From the NCBI RefSeq assembly GCF_052060015.1, contig NZ_JBPODZ010000002.1, positions 186,001-250,000 of the forward strand: DNA of 64,000 bases, given 5' to 3'. Below, piece by piece: positions 8,601-16,726 of the stretch. This DNA comes from Arhodomonas sp052060015 (GTDB taxonomy: Bacteria; Pseudomonadota; Gammaproteobacteria; Nitrococcales; Nitrococcaceae). Each line of letters starts with the position of its first letter. Position 1 is the stretch's first letter. The notes beneath the pieces were generated by a model that saw nothing but the letters and a program-made list of their open reading frames with translations, ran no database searches and was not told the origin of the DNA. The position numbers and the translations under genes are program-made.

Positions 8601-9053
8601 ATGACCTTAGCCACCCGGCGCGAAAGCGCAAGCCATCACCTCCTCCCCGGTTCCTTGTGCACCCTCGCCGACGGTATCCAGGCGGCCCTCGATCGCGCCT
8701 GCCGAACGACCGCCGGGATTCGGCTCGCCGACTGGCGGGTGTTGGCGGTGCTCGAGGCCGAGGGGACCGTCTCCGCCGGCGCCGTGGCCCGCCGCGCCGG
8801 CATGGAGCCGCCCCGGGTGACCCGTGCCATCACCCGCCTGCGCGAGCGTGGCCTGATCTGGCGCCGCACGGATCCCGCCGACCACCGGGTGGCACGCCTC
8901 GGCCTCACCGCCGCGGGTCAGGAATGCCTGGACACCCTCCACGGCCTCGACAGCGACGCCCCCGAGCGGCTGCTCGGCGGCCTCTCCGAGACCCAGCGCC
9001 AGGCCATATCACTGCTGCTCGCACGCCTTGGGGAGACTGCCCCCGAACGGTAG
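8601..9053 (+). CDS. MarR-family transcriptional regulator of the homogentisate genes
   Basis: A 150-residue winged-helix protein with the MarR layout: an N-terminal dimerisation helix, LADWRVLAVLEAEGTVSAGA, recognition region MEPPRVTRAITRLRERGLI, and the wing RRTDPADHRVARLGLTAAG carrying the typical DxRxxxLxLT signature. It sits between the divergent fahA-maiA operon and hmgA, with operator-like repeats on both sides, so it is the likely local repressor, relieved by a pathway metabolite such as homogentisate or maleylacetoacetate. Pathway assignment is inferred from position. Pseudomonas uses an IclR-type HmgR for the same pathway, so the regulator family differs here. Confidence 0.85.
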   Translation: MTLATRRESASHHLLPGSLCTLADGIQAALDRACRTTAGIRLADWRVLAVLEAEGTVSAGAVARRAGMEPPRVTRAITRLRERGLIWRRTDPADHRVARLGLTAAGQECLDTLHGLDSDAPERLLGGLSETQRQAISLLLARLGETAPER

Positions 9054-9068
9054 TTTCGTTCAAAACTA
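9051..9068. promoter_or_regulatory. Putative MarR operator upstream of hmgA
   Basis: TAGTTTCGTTCAAAACTA is a perfect inverted repeat (TAGTTT-N6-AAACTA). Its first three bases are the stop codon of the MarR gene, and it lies 66 bases before the hmgA start. Size and symmetry fit MarR operators. Confidence 0.6.
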
Positions 9069-9134
9069 AATGGCGGTACCATTCCGCGGCATGGGCCGGT
9101 AGGGCCCGTCGAACCCATCGAGGAGGAGGCCGAC

Positions 9135-10433
9135 ATGCCGCAGGATGACCACCGTTATCTCAGCGGGTTCCGCAATTACTTCGAAACGGAAGCGGAACCC
9201 GGTGCATTGCCCGTGGGGCGCAACTCCCCGCAGCGCTGCCCCTATGACCTCTACGCCGAGCAGTTCTCCGGGACCGCGTTCACCGCGCCGCGCAACCAAA
9301 ACCTGCGCAGCTGGCTCTATCGCATCCAGCCCTCGGTGGTACAGCAGCCCTTCGAGCCCGTCGAGCTCGGCCACCTGCAGGCACCCACCCAGGGCCGCCC
9401 GGACCCGAACCAGATGCGCTGGAGCCCGATGCCCTTCCCGGAGGCGCCCACCGATTTCATCGAGGGGCTGTTTGCCGTGGCCGGCAACGGGGACCTCCAC
9501 GCCCAGGCCGGCTGCGGGGTCTACCTCTACGCCGCCAACCGATCCATGGACGGGCGCTACTTCTACTCCGCCGACGGCGAATGGCTCATCGTGCCCCAGG
9601 ACGGTGGCTTGGAGATCGCCACGGAGATGGGCATCGTCGACGTCCGCCCCGGCGAGATCGCCTTGATTCCCCGGGGGCTGAAGTATCAGGTGCGCCTGGC
9701 CGGCGAGCATGCCCGGGGCTATATCTGCGAGAACTACGGGGCGTTCTTCCGGATCCCGGATCTCGGTCCCATCGGCGCCAACGGCCTGGCCAACCAGCGT
9801 GACTTCCTCGCGCCTGTGGCCGCCTACGAGCAGGAGCGCGGCGATTTCCAGCTGGTGGCCAAATTCTGTGGCAACCTCTGGGCCGCGGGCATCGACCATT
9901 CACCGCTGGACGTGGTCGCCTGGCACGGCAACTACCATCCCTGCAAGTACGACCTGGCGCGGTTCAACACCATCAACACGGTGAGTTTCGACCACCCGGA
10001 CCCGTCCATCTTCACGGTGCTCACCGCCCCCACCGACACCCCCGGGACGGCGAACGTGGACTTCGTCATCTTCCCGCCCCGGTGGATGGTCGCGGAGGAC
10101 ACCTTCCGCCCCCCCTACTTCCACCGCAACGTAATGAGCGAGTTCATGGGGCTCATCCATGGGGCCTACGACGCCAAGGCCGAGGGCTTCGAGCCGGGTG
10201 GGGCCAGCCTGCACAACTGCATGACCCCCCACGGACCGGATACCGAGACCTTCGAGAAGGCCTCCACCATGCCGCTGGAGCCGGTTTACCAGGGCGACAC
10301 GCTGGCCTTCATGTTCGAGTCCCGGTATGTATTCCTGCCCACCGAGCAGGCGGTGGAGGCGGATTTCCGCCAGCGCGATTACATCGACGTCTGGCAGGGC
10401 CTGGAGGCGAAGTTCGACCGCAACCGCCGCTGA
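9135..10433 (+). CDS. hmgA: Homogentisate 1,2-dioxygenase
   Basis: An iron(II) ring-cleavage dioxygenase opening homogentisate to maleylacetoacetate. The 432-residue length is standard. The product contains YLSGFRNYFETEAEPGALP at the N-terminus and the cupin active-site region in the C-terminal half: VVAWHGNYHPCKYDL, FPPRWMVAEDTFRPPYFHRN, VMSEFMGLIHGAYDAK and HNCMTPHGPD, including the conserved His/Glu ligands. It begins at ATG 9135 after an extended AGGAGGAGG ribosome site. It is transcribed away from fahA-maiA across the MarR gene and ends just before a strong terminator. Together the three enzymes convert homogentisate to fumarate and acetoacetate. Confidence 0.96.
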   Translation: MPQDDHRYLSGFRNYFETEAEPGALPVGRNSPQRCPYDLYAEQFSGTAFTAPRNQNLRSWLYRIQPSVVQQPFEPVELGHLQAPTQGRPDPNQMRWSPMPFPEAPTDFIEGLFAVAGNGDLHAQAGCGVYLYAANRSMDGRYFYSADGEWLIVPQDGGLEIATEMGIVDVRPGEIALIPRGLKYQVRLAGEHARGYICENYGAFFRIPDLGPIGANGLANQRDFLAPVAAYEQERGDFQLVAKFCGNLWAAGIDHSPLDVVAWHGNYHPCKYDLARFNTINTVSFDHPDPSIFTVLTAPTDTPGTANVDFVIFPPRWMVAEDTFRPPYFHRNVMSEFMGLIHGAYDAKAEGFEPGGASLHNCMTPHGPDTETFEKASTMPLEPVYQGDTLAFMFESRYVFLPTEQAVEADFRQRDYIDVWQGLEAKFDRNRR

Positions 10434-10460
10434 GCGACGCCCTCCGGCGACACCTCGTTG

Positions 10461-10492
10461 ACACCCCGTGGCAGCGTGCTGCCGCGGGGTGT
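10461..10492 (+). terminator. Intrinsic terminator after hmgA
   Basis: Stem ACACCCCG/CGGGGTGT extended by a wobble pair and GGCAG/CTGCC, loop CGTG, then TTGTGCATT. This gives 14 base pairs with a short T-rich tail, 27 bases after the hmgA stop. Confidence 0.6.
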
Positions 10493-10590
10493 TGTGCATT
10501 CCTGCCCCCAAGATGCTCCGTTGCAACAGGGAAATAATGCGGTAGATTGCCACCGGAATAATGACGAGCTGAATGACTACGGGGGAATGC

Positions 10591-11568
10591 ATGGCACGCG
10601 GCCACTGCACCATGGCGATGCTCGTATGCGTCGTCCTCGCCGTGTCCGCCTGTTCCGAGCACGGGGCGAAGACACCCACCCTGCGCCTGGCCACCAACCC
10701 CTGGCCCGGCTACGGCTACTTCTACATCGCCCAGCAACAGGGCTTCATCGACGACGACCGAATCGATCTGGAGTTCGTGGACACGGCCTCCCTCGCCGAC
10801 TCCCGCCGGGCCCTGGAGCGCGGGCAGGTCGAGCTGATCGGCGGCACCACCATGGAGCTGGTGCAGATCCACCATGAGGCGGACCTCGGCGTACAGGCCA
10901 TTATGGCCCTCAACCGTTCGGTGGGGGCGGACTGCATTCTGGCCCGGGACCCCCTCGACGGCCCGGCCGAGCTGGCCGGCCGGCGCGTGGCCGTGGAACC
11001 GGGCTCGGTGAACCTCCTGGTCCTGGCTGCCGCCCTGGACCGGGCCGGCCTGGCCGTCGATGACCTCCAGCTGGTGGTCATGCCCCAAGCGGAGATGCGC
11101 CAGGCCCTCGCCGACGGTCAGGTGGACGCGGTGGTCAGCTACCCGCCCCGGGCACAGCGCATCGCACGCCTGGAGGGCGTGCGCCGCATCTTCGACACCA
11201 GCGAGGCCCCGGAGACGGTGATCGACGTGCTCATCGCCCGGACCGAGACCATCGAGGCCCACCGAGCGGCGCTGGTGCACCTGCTCCGCGCCCATCAACG
11301 GGCCCTGGCATGGGCGGAACAACACCCCGACCGTGCCGTGACGCTGCTGGCCCGGCGCTCCGGCGAGGCGACCCACATGGTGGCCGATTCGCTACGCGGC
11401 ATCGAGATGCTCGGGCTCAACGAGCAGCAGCGCTGCTGGGGCGAGGACGGCTGCCTGGCGCGGGCCCTGCGGCGCAGCGAGGACGCGGTGGCCCTGTTCG
11501 ACGGCGATGCCGACCGCCATGACCCGCAGGCGTTGCTGAACCCCACGCTGGTCACGGAGGCGAGGTAG
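10591..11568 (+). CDS. NMT1/taurine-type substrate-binding lipoprotein
   Basis: A 325-residue periplasmic-binding-protein fold. A signal peptide with a lipobox (LAVSAC) near residue 21 predicts a lipid-anchored protein. LRLATNPWPGYGYFYIAQQQ is the typical start of the NMT1/SsuA-like domain, followed by GGTTMELVQIH and the ADGQVDAVVSYPP hinge region. No ABC permease or ATPase gene is near. Instead the TAG stop abuts the start of a membrane diguanylate cyclase, so its role may be ligand sensing rather than uptake. The start at 10591 is chosen because GGGGGA precedes it. An in-frame ATG at 10573 would add six residues. The ligand is not evident. Confidence 0.75.
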   Translation: MARGHCTMAMLVCVVLAVSACSEHGAKTPTLRLATNPWPGYGYFYIAQQQGFIDDDRIDLEFVDTASLADSRRALERGQVELIGGTTMELVQIHHEADLGVQAIMALNRSVGADCILARDPLDGPAELAGRRVAVEPGSVNLLVLAAALDRAGLAVDDLQLVVMPQAEMRQALADGQVDAVVSYPPRAQRIARLEGVRRIFDTSEAPETVIDVLIARTETIEAHRAALVHLLRAHQRALAWAEQHPDRAVTLLARRSGEATHMVADSLRGIEMLGLNEQQRCWGEDGCLARALRRSEDAVALFDGDADRHDPQALLNPTLVTEAR

Positions 11569-11570
11569 TG

Positions 11571-13634
11571 ATGCACGAGGGCATCCGCCCCTGGGAGAGG
11601 ACCGGCGTGCGGCTCGCCGCCTCCCTGCTACTGCTCTCGGCGGTGTTCGTGGCGGCCATCGGCTACAGCGCCTATAGCCAGAAGCGCGCGGAGGCCGTGG
11701 AGACACTGCGCAAGGAGGCCCTCAACCTCTCCCGGGTGATGAACTACGCCGCCGAGACCACAGCCTCCCTCAACGCCCTGGAACGCTTTGTCCTGACCGT
11801 CGCCGCCAACCACCAGGTCCGCGCCGTGGCCCTGGTGGACGGCGCGCGCAACCAGGTGGTGGCGAGCTCGCGGCATGCGTGGCGCGAGCGTCCGGTGGCC
11901 GAGCTCCGGGACACCATCGTCGGCCCCTGGCTGACTCGCCCCCTGGACGACGACAGCCTCACCCACTGGCTACCGGAGGCGCGGCAGGCGGTGGCCATCT
12001 CCCGGCTATGGCTGACCAACCCCACCACCGCCGTGGGACAGTCCCTGGCCGGGGGACGGGTCGTGGTGGTGATGGACGGCAGCCAGCCGCTGGCCCAGGC
12101 CAGCACCAGCGCCGCCATGCAGGCCGCCTGGACCGCCCTGGGCGCGGCCGTGTTCATGGCGATGGCCTACCTGATGGTGCGCACCCAGTTTCTCACCCCC
12201 CTGCGACGTGTTTACCGCGCCCTGCGCGCCCAGCATGCGGGTCACACGGAGCAGCGCGCCCCCGAGGTAGGCGGCGCGGAGATGCGGCTTCTCGCCCGCC
12301 GGGCGAATGACTTCTTCGATCTCCACCGGCGCCTGGAGCGCTACCGCCGGCGCCTCGAGGTCTACCGACGCGTCTTCAACGACCTGCCGGTAGCGGTGTT
12401 CCGGGCACGGTTGCACGGCGAGACGGCGGAGCTGGAGGCCAATCCTGCCTTCCGCACCAGCCTCGGCACGCGGGCACTCGGCCGCACCAGTCGCCGCGCC
12501 CTGGAGACCCTGTTCGCCGACGCCGACGAGCGGGACCGTTTCATGCAGGCCCTGCGGGACGACGGCGAGGTCCGGGCACGGGAAGTGGAGATGCGGACGG
12601 CGACGGGCGAGGAACCCCGCTGGATCGCGCTGACCGCGCGGCTCACCCGGGATGACGACACCGAAGTCATCGACGGTATCGCCGAGGACATTACCGAACG
12701 AAAACGGGCCCTGGCTGCCCTGCAGGCGGAACGCACCCGGCTGCGCGACATCGCCAACACCATACCGGGTGCGGTGTTCGAGTACCGTCGGATGCCCGAT
12801 GGCAGCGAGTCCCTGCCGTACGTCAGTGACGGCGTCGCCCGCCTCTTCGACCTCCGTGCCGACGAGTCCCCCAATGACCCGGCCACGCTTACCGCCCGGA
12901 TCCCCGCCGATGACCTTACCGCCCTGCAATCGGCCACACGAGCGGCCAACCGTCCCGATAACGGCGAGTGGCACGTCGAGTTCCGGGTGGAGACGGCCCA
13001 GGGGGTGCGTTGGGTACTCGGACACGCCGTGGCGGCCAGCGACCCCCAGCCCGGACGGCTCTTCCGTGGGGTACTCATGGACATCAGCCGCCGCAAGGCC
13101 CTGGAGGAGCAGCTCAAGCGCGCCGCCACCCACGATGCCCTCACCGGCGCGCTCAATCGTGCCGGCTTCGTGCCCATCCTCGAGCATGCCATCGAGCAGG
13201 CGCGCCGCTACGGCCACCCCCTGTCGCTGCTGCTCGCCGACATCGACCACTTCAAGCGCATCAACGACCACCACGGACACGAGTTGGGCGACCGGGTCCT
13301 GGAGCGTTTCGCCGTGGTGATCCGCGAGCGGCTGCGTGCCAGCGACCTTCTGGTGCGCTGGGGCGGTGAAGAGTTCATCATCCTGCTGCCCCAGACCGAC
13401 GCCGGTTGCGCCCGCGTGGTGGCCGAAGAGCTCCGGCGCAACGTCGCCACGGCGGAATTCCCCGTCGCCGAGCACGTTACCATGAGCGTGGGGGTGGCGG
13501 ACCTGCGCGAGGAGGATAACGTGAAGTCGCTCATCCGCCGGGCGGACGCGGGCACCTATAATGCCAAGCGCGAGGGACGGAATCGGGTGGCCAGCGCGGA
13601 TTCTGCGGACCTACCCGGTCACGGGCTCGGCTGA
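11571..13634 (+). CDS. Membrane PAS-diguanylate cyclase
   Basis: A 687-residue sensor. A first membrane helix (about 15-35), a periplasmic domain of about 140 residues, a second helix (about 185-205), a HAMP-like linker, two PAS domains (about 265-380 and 390-510) and a C-terminal GGDEF domain. The active site is GGEEF at residues 598-602, preceded by RW, and the DIDHFKRINDHHGHELGDRVL region is intact. It should therefore make cyclic di-GMP. There is no EAL domain. The gene starts within bases of the upstream binding-lipoprotein stop (TAGTGATG), so the two are cotranscribed and the lipoprotein probably presents ligand to the periplasmic domain. ATG 11571 is preferred over the overlapping GTG at 11568. 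Confidence 0.87.
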   Translation: MHEGIRPWERTGVRLAASLLLLSAVFVAAIGYSAYSQKRAEAVETLRKEALNLSRVMNYAAETTASLNALERFVLTVAANHQVRAVALVDGARNQVVASSRHAWRERPVAELRDTIVGPWLTRPLDDDSLTHWLPEARQAVAISRLWLTNPTTAVGQSLAGGRVVVVMDGSQPLAQASTSAAMQAAWTALGAAVFMAMAYLMVRTQFLTPLRRVYRALRAQHAGHTEQRAPEVGGAEMRLLARRANDFFDLHRRLERYRRRLEVYRRVFNDLPVAVFRARLHGETAELEANPAFRTSLGTRALGRTSRRALETLFADADERDRFMQALRDDGEVRAREVEMRTATGEEPRWIALTARLTRDDDTEVIDGIAEDITERKRALAALQAERTRLRDIANTIPGAVFEYRRMPDGSESLPYVSDGVARLFDLRADESPNDPATLTARIPADDLTALQSATRAANRPDNGEWHVEFRVETAQGVRWVLGHAVAASDPQPGRLFRGVLMDISRRKALEEQLKRAATHDALTGALNRAGFVPILEHAIEQARRYGHPLSLLLADIDHFKRINDHHGHELGDRVLERFAVVIRERLRASDLLVRWGGEEFIILLPQTDAGCARVVAEELRRNVATAEFPVAEHVTMSVGVADLREEDNVKSLIRRADAGTYNAKREGRNRVASADSADLPGHGLG

Positions 13635-13656
13635 CACGGCTTGCAGGGGCGGAGAC

Positions 13657-14466
13657 GTGCGCATACAGGCGGTCAGTGACATTCATCTGGAGACCCGCAA
13701 CGGCGAGACCCTGGAGGCACTGGTGCCGCCCGCCAGCGCGGATGTCGTCGTCCTCGCCGGGGATATCGCCACCGGGACCCACGGCGTCGAGGCCGCGGCA
13801 CGGCTCTCCGCGACCCGCTCTGTCCCGGTGATCTACGTCCTCGGCAACCATGAATACCACGGCTGGTACCATCCGGAACTCGCCGGCCAGTGCCGTGAGA
13901 CCGCCCGTGCGCTACGGGCCCGTGGCATGGGCGAGGTCCACGTCCTCGAGCGGGAGGTGCTGCAATTGGGTCGGGTACGGTTCCTGGGGGCCACCCTGTG
14001 GACCGACTATCGCCTGGGCACGGCCGGCGATCCCGCCGCGATCCGGGAGAATCAGCGCCTCGCGGCGGAAACGATGGTGGACCATCACTTCATCCACACC
14101 GAAGAAGGACCGTTCACCCCGACACAGGCCCGGGACGATCACCTGGTCAGCCGGGAGTGGCTGGACCATACCCTCGCCCGGCGGTGGGACGGCCCGAGCG
14201 TGGTGGTCACCCATCACCCCGGCATCCCGGCGCTGTGCCATCCCGGCTATCCGCGCAACGGCCTCAGCGCCGCGTTCGTCTCGGATCTCCGGGCGCTGGC
14301 CCACACGCGGCGTCCGGCGCTCTGGATCTCCGGGCACACGCATGCCAACGCCGATTTCACGGCCCACGGCACCCGTTTCGTCGCCAACCAGCCCGGCTAT
14401 CCCGAGGAGTCACCAGCCGCCATCGACGGTGTCGCCTTCGATCCGGCCAAGGTGATCACCCTGTAA
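13657..14466 (+). CDS. Metallophosphoesterase (calcineurin-like)
   Basis: A 269-residue cytoplasmic phosphoesterase with the dimetal motifs in order: VSDIHLE (N-terminus), LAGDIATG, LGNHEYHGWYH, TLWTDYRLG, VVTHHPGIP and ISGHTHANAD. The motif set is complete, so it should be catalytically active. The substrate (nucleotide, phosphoprotein or nucleic acid) cannot be told from sequence. The frame is open further upstream, into the diguanylate cyclase gene, but the family begins at VRIQAVSDIH. GTG 13657 with AGGGG seven bases upstream is the likely start. Confidence 0.82.
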   Translation: MRIQAVSDIHLETRNGETLEALVPPASADVVVLAGDIATGTHGVEAAARLSATRSVPVIYVLGNHEYHGWYHPELAGQCRETARALRARGMGEVHVLEREVLQLGRVRFLGATLWTDYRLGTAGDPAAIRENQRLAAETMVDHHFIHTEEGPFTPTQARDDHLVSREWLDHTLARRWDGPSVVVTHHPGIPALCHPGYPRNGLSAAFVSDLRALAHTRRPALWISGHTHANADFTAHGTRFVANQPGYPEESPAAIDGVAFDPAKVITL

Positions 14467-14533
14467 CCGTGGCGTCATCCCGCGGAACTACCATGGGTCC
14501 ACTACTCGAGAGCGGCCCACGAGGACGGAGCCC

Positions 14534-14818
14534 ATGGAAGACAGCGCCCCCCTCCACCCGCGCAGGCGCCACCAGCCCCTGCATACCCCCACCGGTGCGC
14601 GCTACCAGGCGGCCACCGGGGATGTCGTCCAGCTCTGCTGCGGCGGCGAGTGGATCGACGTCCGCCTGCTCGCGGTGCGCGCCGATGAGCTCGTCGGCGT
14701 GGCGCTGGCCCGGTATCCGAGTGACGGTAGGGCCCGGCGGCCGCCTCGGGCGGGAGAGCGTCGGCTGCTGCGCTTCCGCGAAGATCACATCTGGCGCTGC
14801 GTCGAGCTCGCCCGCTAG
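14534..14818 (+). CDS. Small hypothetical protein, 94 residues
   Basis: An ATG at 14534 with a purine-rich GGACGGAG site upstream opens a 94-codon frame between the phosphoesterase and the L,D-transpeptidase. The product is basic at the start (HPRRRH) and then has a beta-rich central part (GDVVQLCCGGEWIDVRLLAV). It has no signal peptide, membrane helix or motif that I recognise. Spacing to its neighbours (67 and 57 bases) and the absence of a better frame favour a real gene. A short SH3-like or PilZ-like fold is possible, but that is only an impression. Confidence 0.5.
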   Translation: MEDSAPLHPRRRHQPLHTPTGARYQAATGDVVQLCCGGEWIDVRLLAVRADELVGVALARYPSDGRARRPPRAGERRLLRFREDHIWRCVELAR

Positions 14819-14875
14819 CGACGCCTGCCACAAGCTGGCACGATAGCGGCCTGTTCGCCCCCGGGAACGAGGAAC

Positions 14876-15859
14876 ATGCCGCAGCCCCCTTTCGACCCCC
14901 GACGCCGGCGACTGCTGCAGGCATTGGGTGCCTTACCCGCCATCGCCCCCGCGCTGGCCAGGTCGGATCCGTTGGAGACCGCCCGGACCCACCTCTACCG
15001 CTGGCCGACACCGGCCAACGGCGACGCCCTCGTGGGCCGCACCCACGTCAGCATCGTCCGCGACGGCGAGACCCTGCACCACGTGGCCCGGCGCTTCGAC
15101 CTGGGGTACTGGGACATTCTCCTCGCCAATCCGGACAAGGACTTCTGGCTGCCGGGCGACGGCACCCCGGTGATCGTGCCGCGGCGCTTCATCCTCCCGG
15201 ACACACCCCGGCAGGGGATCGTAATCAATGCCCCGGAGCTGCGGCTGTACTATTACGGCGAGGACGGCCGGCACGTGGACAGCCACCCCATCGGTATCGG
15301 CCGGCAGGACTGGGGCACACCGCTGGGCACCGCGCGCGTCACCGAGAAGATCCCCCAGCCCGCCTGGTATCCACCGGCGTCCATCCGCGCCGAGGCGGCC
15401 GCCCGCGGTGAGCGGCTGCCACGGGAGGTGCCGCCGGGCCCGGACAACCCCCTCGGGGCCTATGCCCTGATCCTGGACCTGCCGGGCTATCTGATCCACG
15501 GCACGAACCGCCCCGCCGGCGTGGGCATGCGGGTCTCCCATGGCTGCGTGCGACTCTACCCCGAGGACATCGCTGCGCTATTCCCCCAGGTCCCGCGGGG
15601 GGCGCCGGTACACCTGGTGCACCAACCGGTGAAGACCGCCTGGTCCCAGGGACGCCTGTGGGTTGAGGCCCACCCGCTGCCCACGGATCAGGACTACACG
15701 GCGAAGGACCTACGCTTCAGTGAGCGCGAGCGCAACGCCCATGCCACACGCATCAGCAACGAGGCCCTGGAACGCGGCCACCTGGTGGACCGCAATCGGG
15801 TAGCGGCGGTTCTCGAACGGCCCACCGGGGTGCCTACGCCGGTCACCGGCTACGACTGA
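14876..15859 (+). CDS. L,D-transpeptidase with LysM-like domain
   Basis: A 327-residue envelope enzyme of the ErfK/YbiS/YcfS type, which forms L,D cross-links in peptidoglycan or attaches lipoprotein to it. The N-terminus (RRRRLLQALGALPAIAPALA) is a twin-arginine-like or strongly charged signal peptide. A LysM-like module follows (VRDGETLHHVARRFDLGYWD, about 58-100). The YkuD catalytic domain runs to about 250, with the diagnostic HGTN...GMRVSHGCVRL stretch and catalytic Cys at about residue 224. A 70-residue tail follows. The 3' end overlaps the convergent FAA-hydrolase gene by 10 bases. Confidence 0.9.
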   Translation: MPQPPFDPRRRRLLQALGALPAIAPALARSDPLETARTHLYRWPTPANGDALVGRTHVSIVRDGETLHHVARRFDLGYWDILLANPDKDFWLPGDGTPVIVPRRFILPDTPRQGIVINAPELRLYYYGEDGRHVDSHPIGIGRQDWGTPLGTARVTEKIPQPAWYPPASIRAEAAARGERLPREVPPGPDNPLGAYALILDLPGYLIHGTNRPAGVGMRVSHGCVRLYPEDIAALFPQVPRGAPVHLVHQPVKTAWSQGRLWVEAHPLPTDQDYTAKDLRFSERERNAHATRISNEALERGHLVDRNRVAAVLERPTGVPTPVTGYD

Positions 15860-16704
15860 TCCTCCACCGCTACCACCCGGTGGTGCTGCTCGCCGAGCCC
15901 CTCCACCCCGAGGCGCACGGTGTCCCCGGGCTGGAGGAACCGCGGTGGCTCCATGCCCAGACCGACGCCGGCCGGGGTGCCGGTGGCGATGATGTCACCA
16001 GGCTCCAGGGTCATGTAGCCACTGAGATGCGCGATGAGCTCGGCGACTGGGAAGATCATCTCCGCGGTGGTTCCGTCCTGCATGAGCTCGCCATTGACCA
16101 TCGTCCACAGCCGGAGCGACTGCGGGTCGGGCACCGCTTCCGCGCTCACCAGATGGGGACCCAGCGGGCAGAAGCTGTCATGGCTCTTGCCCTTGGTGAA
16201 CTGGCCCCCGTGGTTCCGCTGCCAGTCCCGTTCGGAGACATCGTCGACCACGCAATAGCCGGCCACATACCTAAGGGCGTTCGCGGCAGTCACCCGCCGC
16301 GCCGGCATCCCGATCACCACGCCCAGCTCCACCTCCCAATCCAGCTGCTCGGCACCGGGTGGCCGGAGCAGGTCATCATCCGGTCCGCAGACCGACGAAG
16401 ACGCCTTCTGGAAGACGATGGGCCGGTCGGGGGGCCGTGCCCCGGTCTCCCGGGCATGATCCCGGTAATTCAGACCGATGCCGAGAATCTTGCCGGGCCG
16501 CGCGATGCACGGCCCGAGCCGCGGCGAGCCCGCCACCAGCGGCAGCGACGCGGGATCCAGGGCCGCCAGGGCCTGTAGTGATTCCGGGGCGAGGGCCGCC
16601 CCGCCGAGGTCATCGACCTGCCCCGAGAGGTCGCGGGGCACGCCGTCGGCGTCCAGCAGGCCCGGTCGCTCGGCGCCGGGGGGACCGAACCGGATCAGTC
16701 GCAT
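15850..16704 (-). CDS. Fumarylacetoacetate hydrolase-family protein
   Basis: A 284-residue FAA-family enzyme, distinct from FahA. It shows IGLNYRDHARETG, the metal ligands of LDWEVELGVVIG, VVDDVSERDWQ, FTKGKSHDSFCPLGPHLV and the closing IIATGTPAGVGLGM. This pattern is typical of 2-keto-4-pentenoate hydratase/2-hydroxyhepta-2,4-diene-1,7-dioate isomerase, ureidoglycolate lyase-like and acylpyruvase members. Sequence alone does not fix the substrate. It may act as an acylpyruvate hydrolase or oxaloacetate decarboxylase. Start MRLIRFG at 16704 is the family start. It is downstream of the DUF294 gene on the same strand (22 bases) and could be cotranscribed with it. Confidence 0.85.
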   Translation of the reverse strand: MRLIRFGPPGAERPGLLDADGVPRDLSGQVDDLGGAALAPESLQALAALDPASLPLVAGSPRLGPCIARPGKILGIGLNYRDHARETGARPPDRPIVFQKASSSVCGPDDDLLRPPGAEQLDWEVELGVVIGMPARRVTAANALRYVAGYCVVDDVSERDWQRNHGGQFTKGKSHDSFCPLGPHLVSAEAVPDPQSLRLWTMVNGELMQDGTTAEMIFPVAELIAHLSGYMTLEPGDIIATGTPAGVGLGMEPPRFLQPGDTVRLGVEGLGEQHHRVVAVEDQS

Positions 16705-16726
16705 GGTGCTCGCGTCTCCTGATGCG

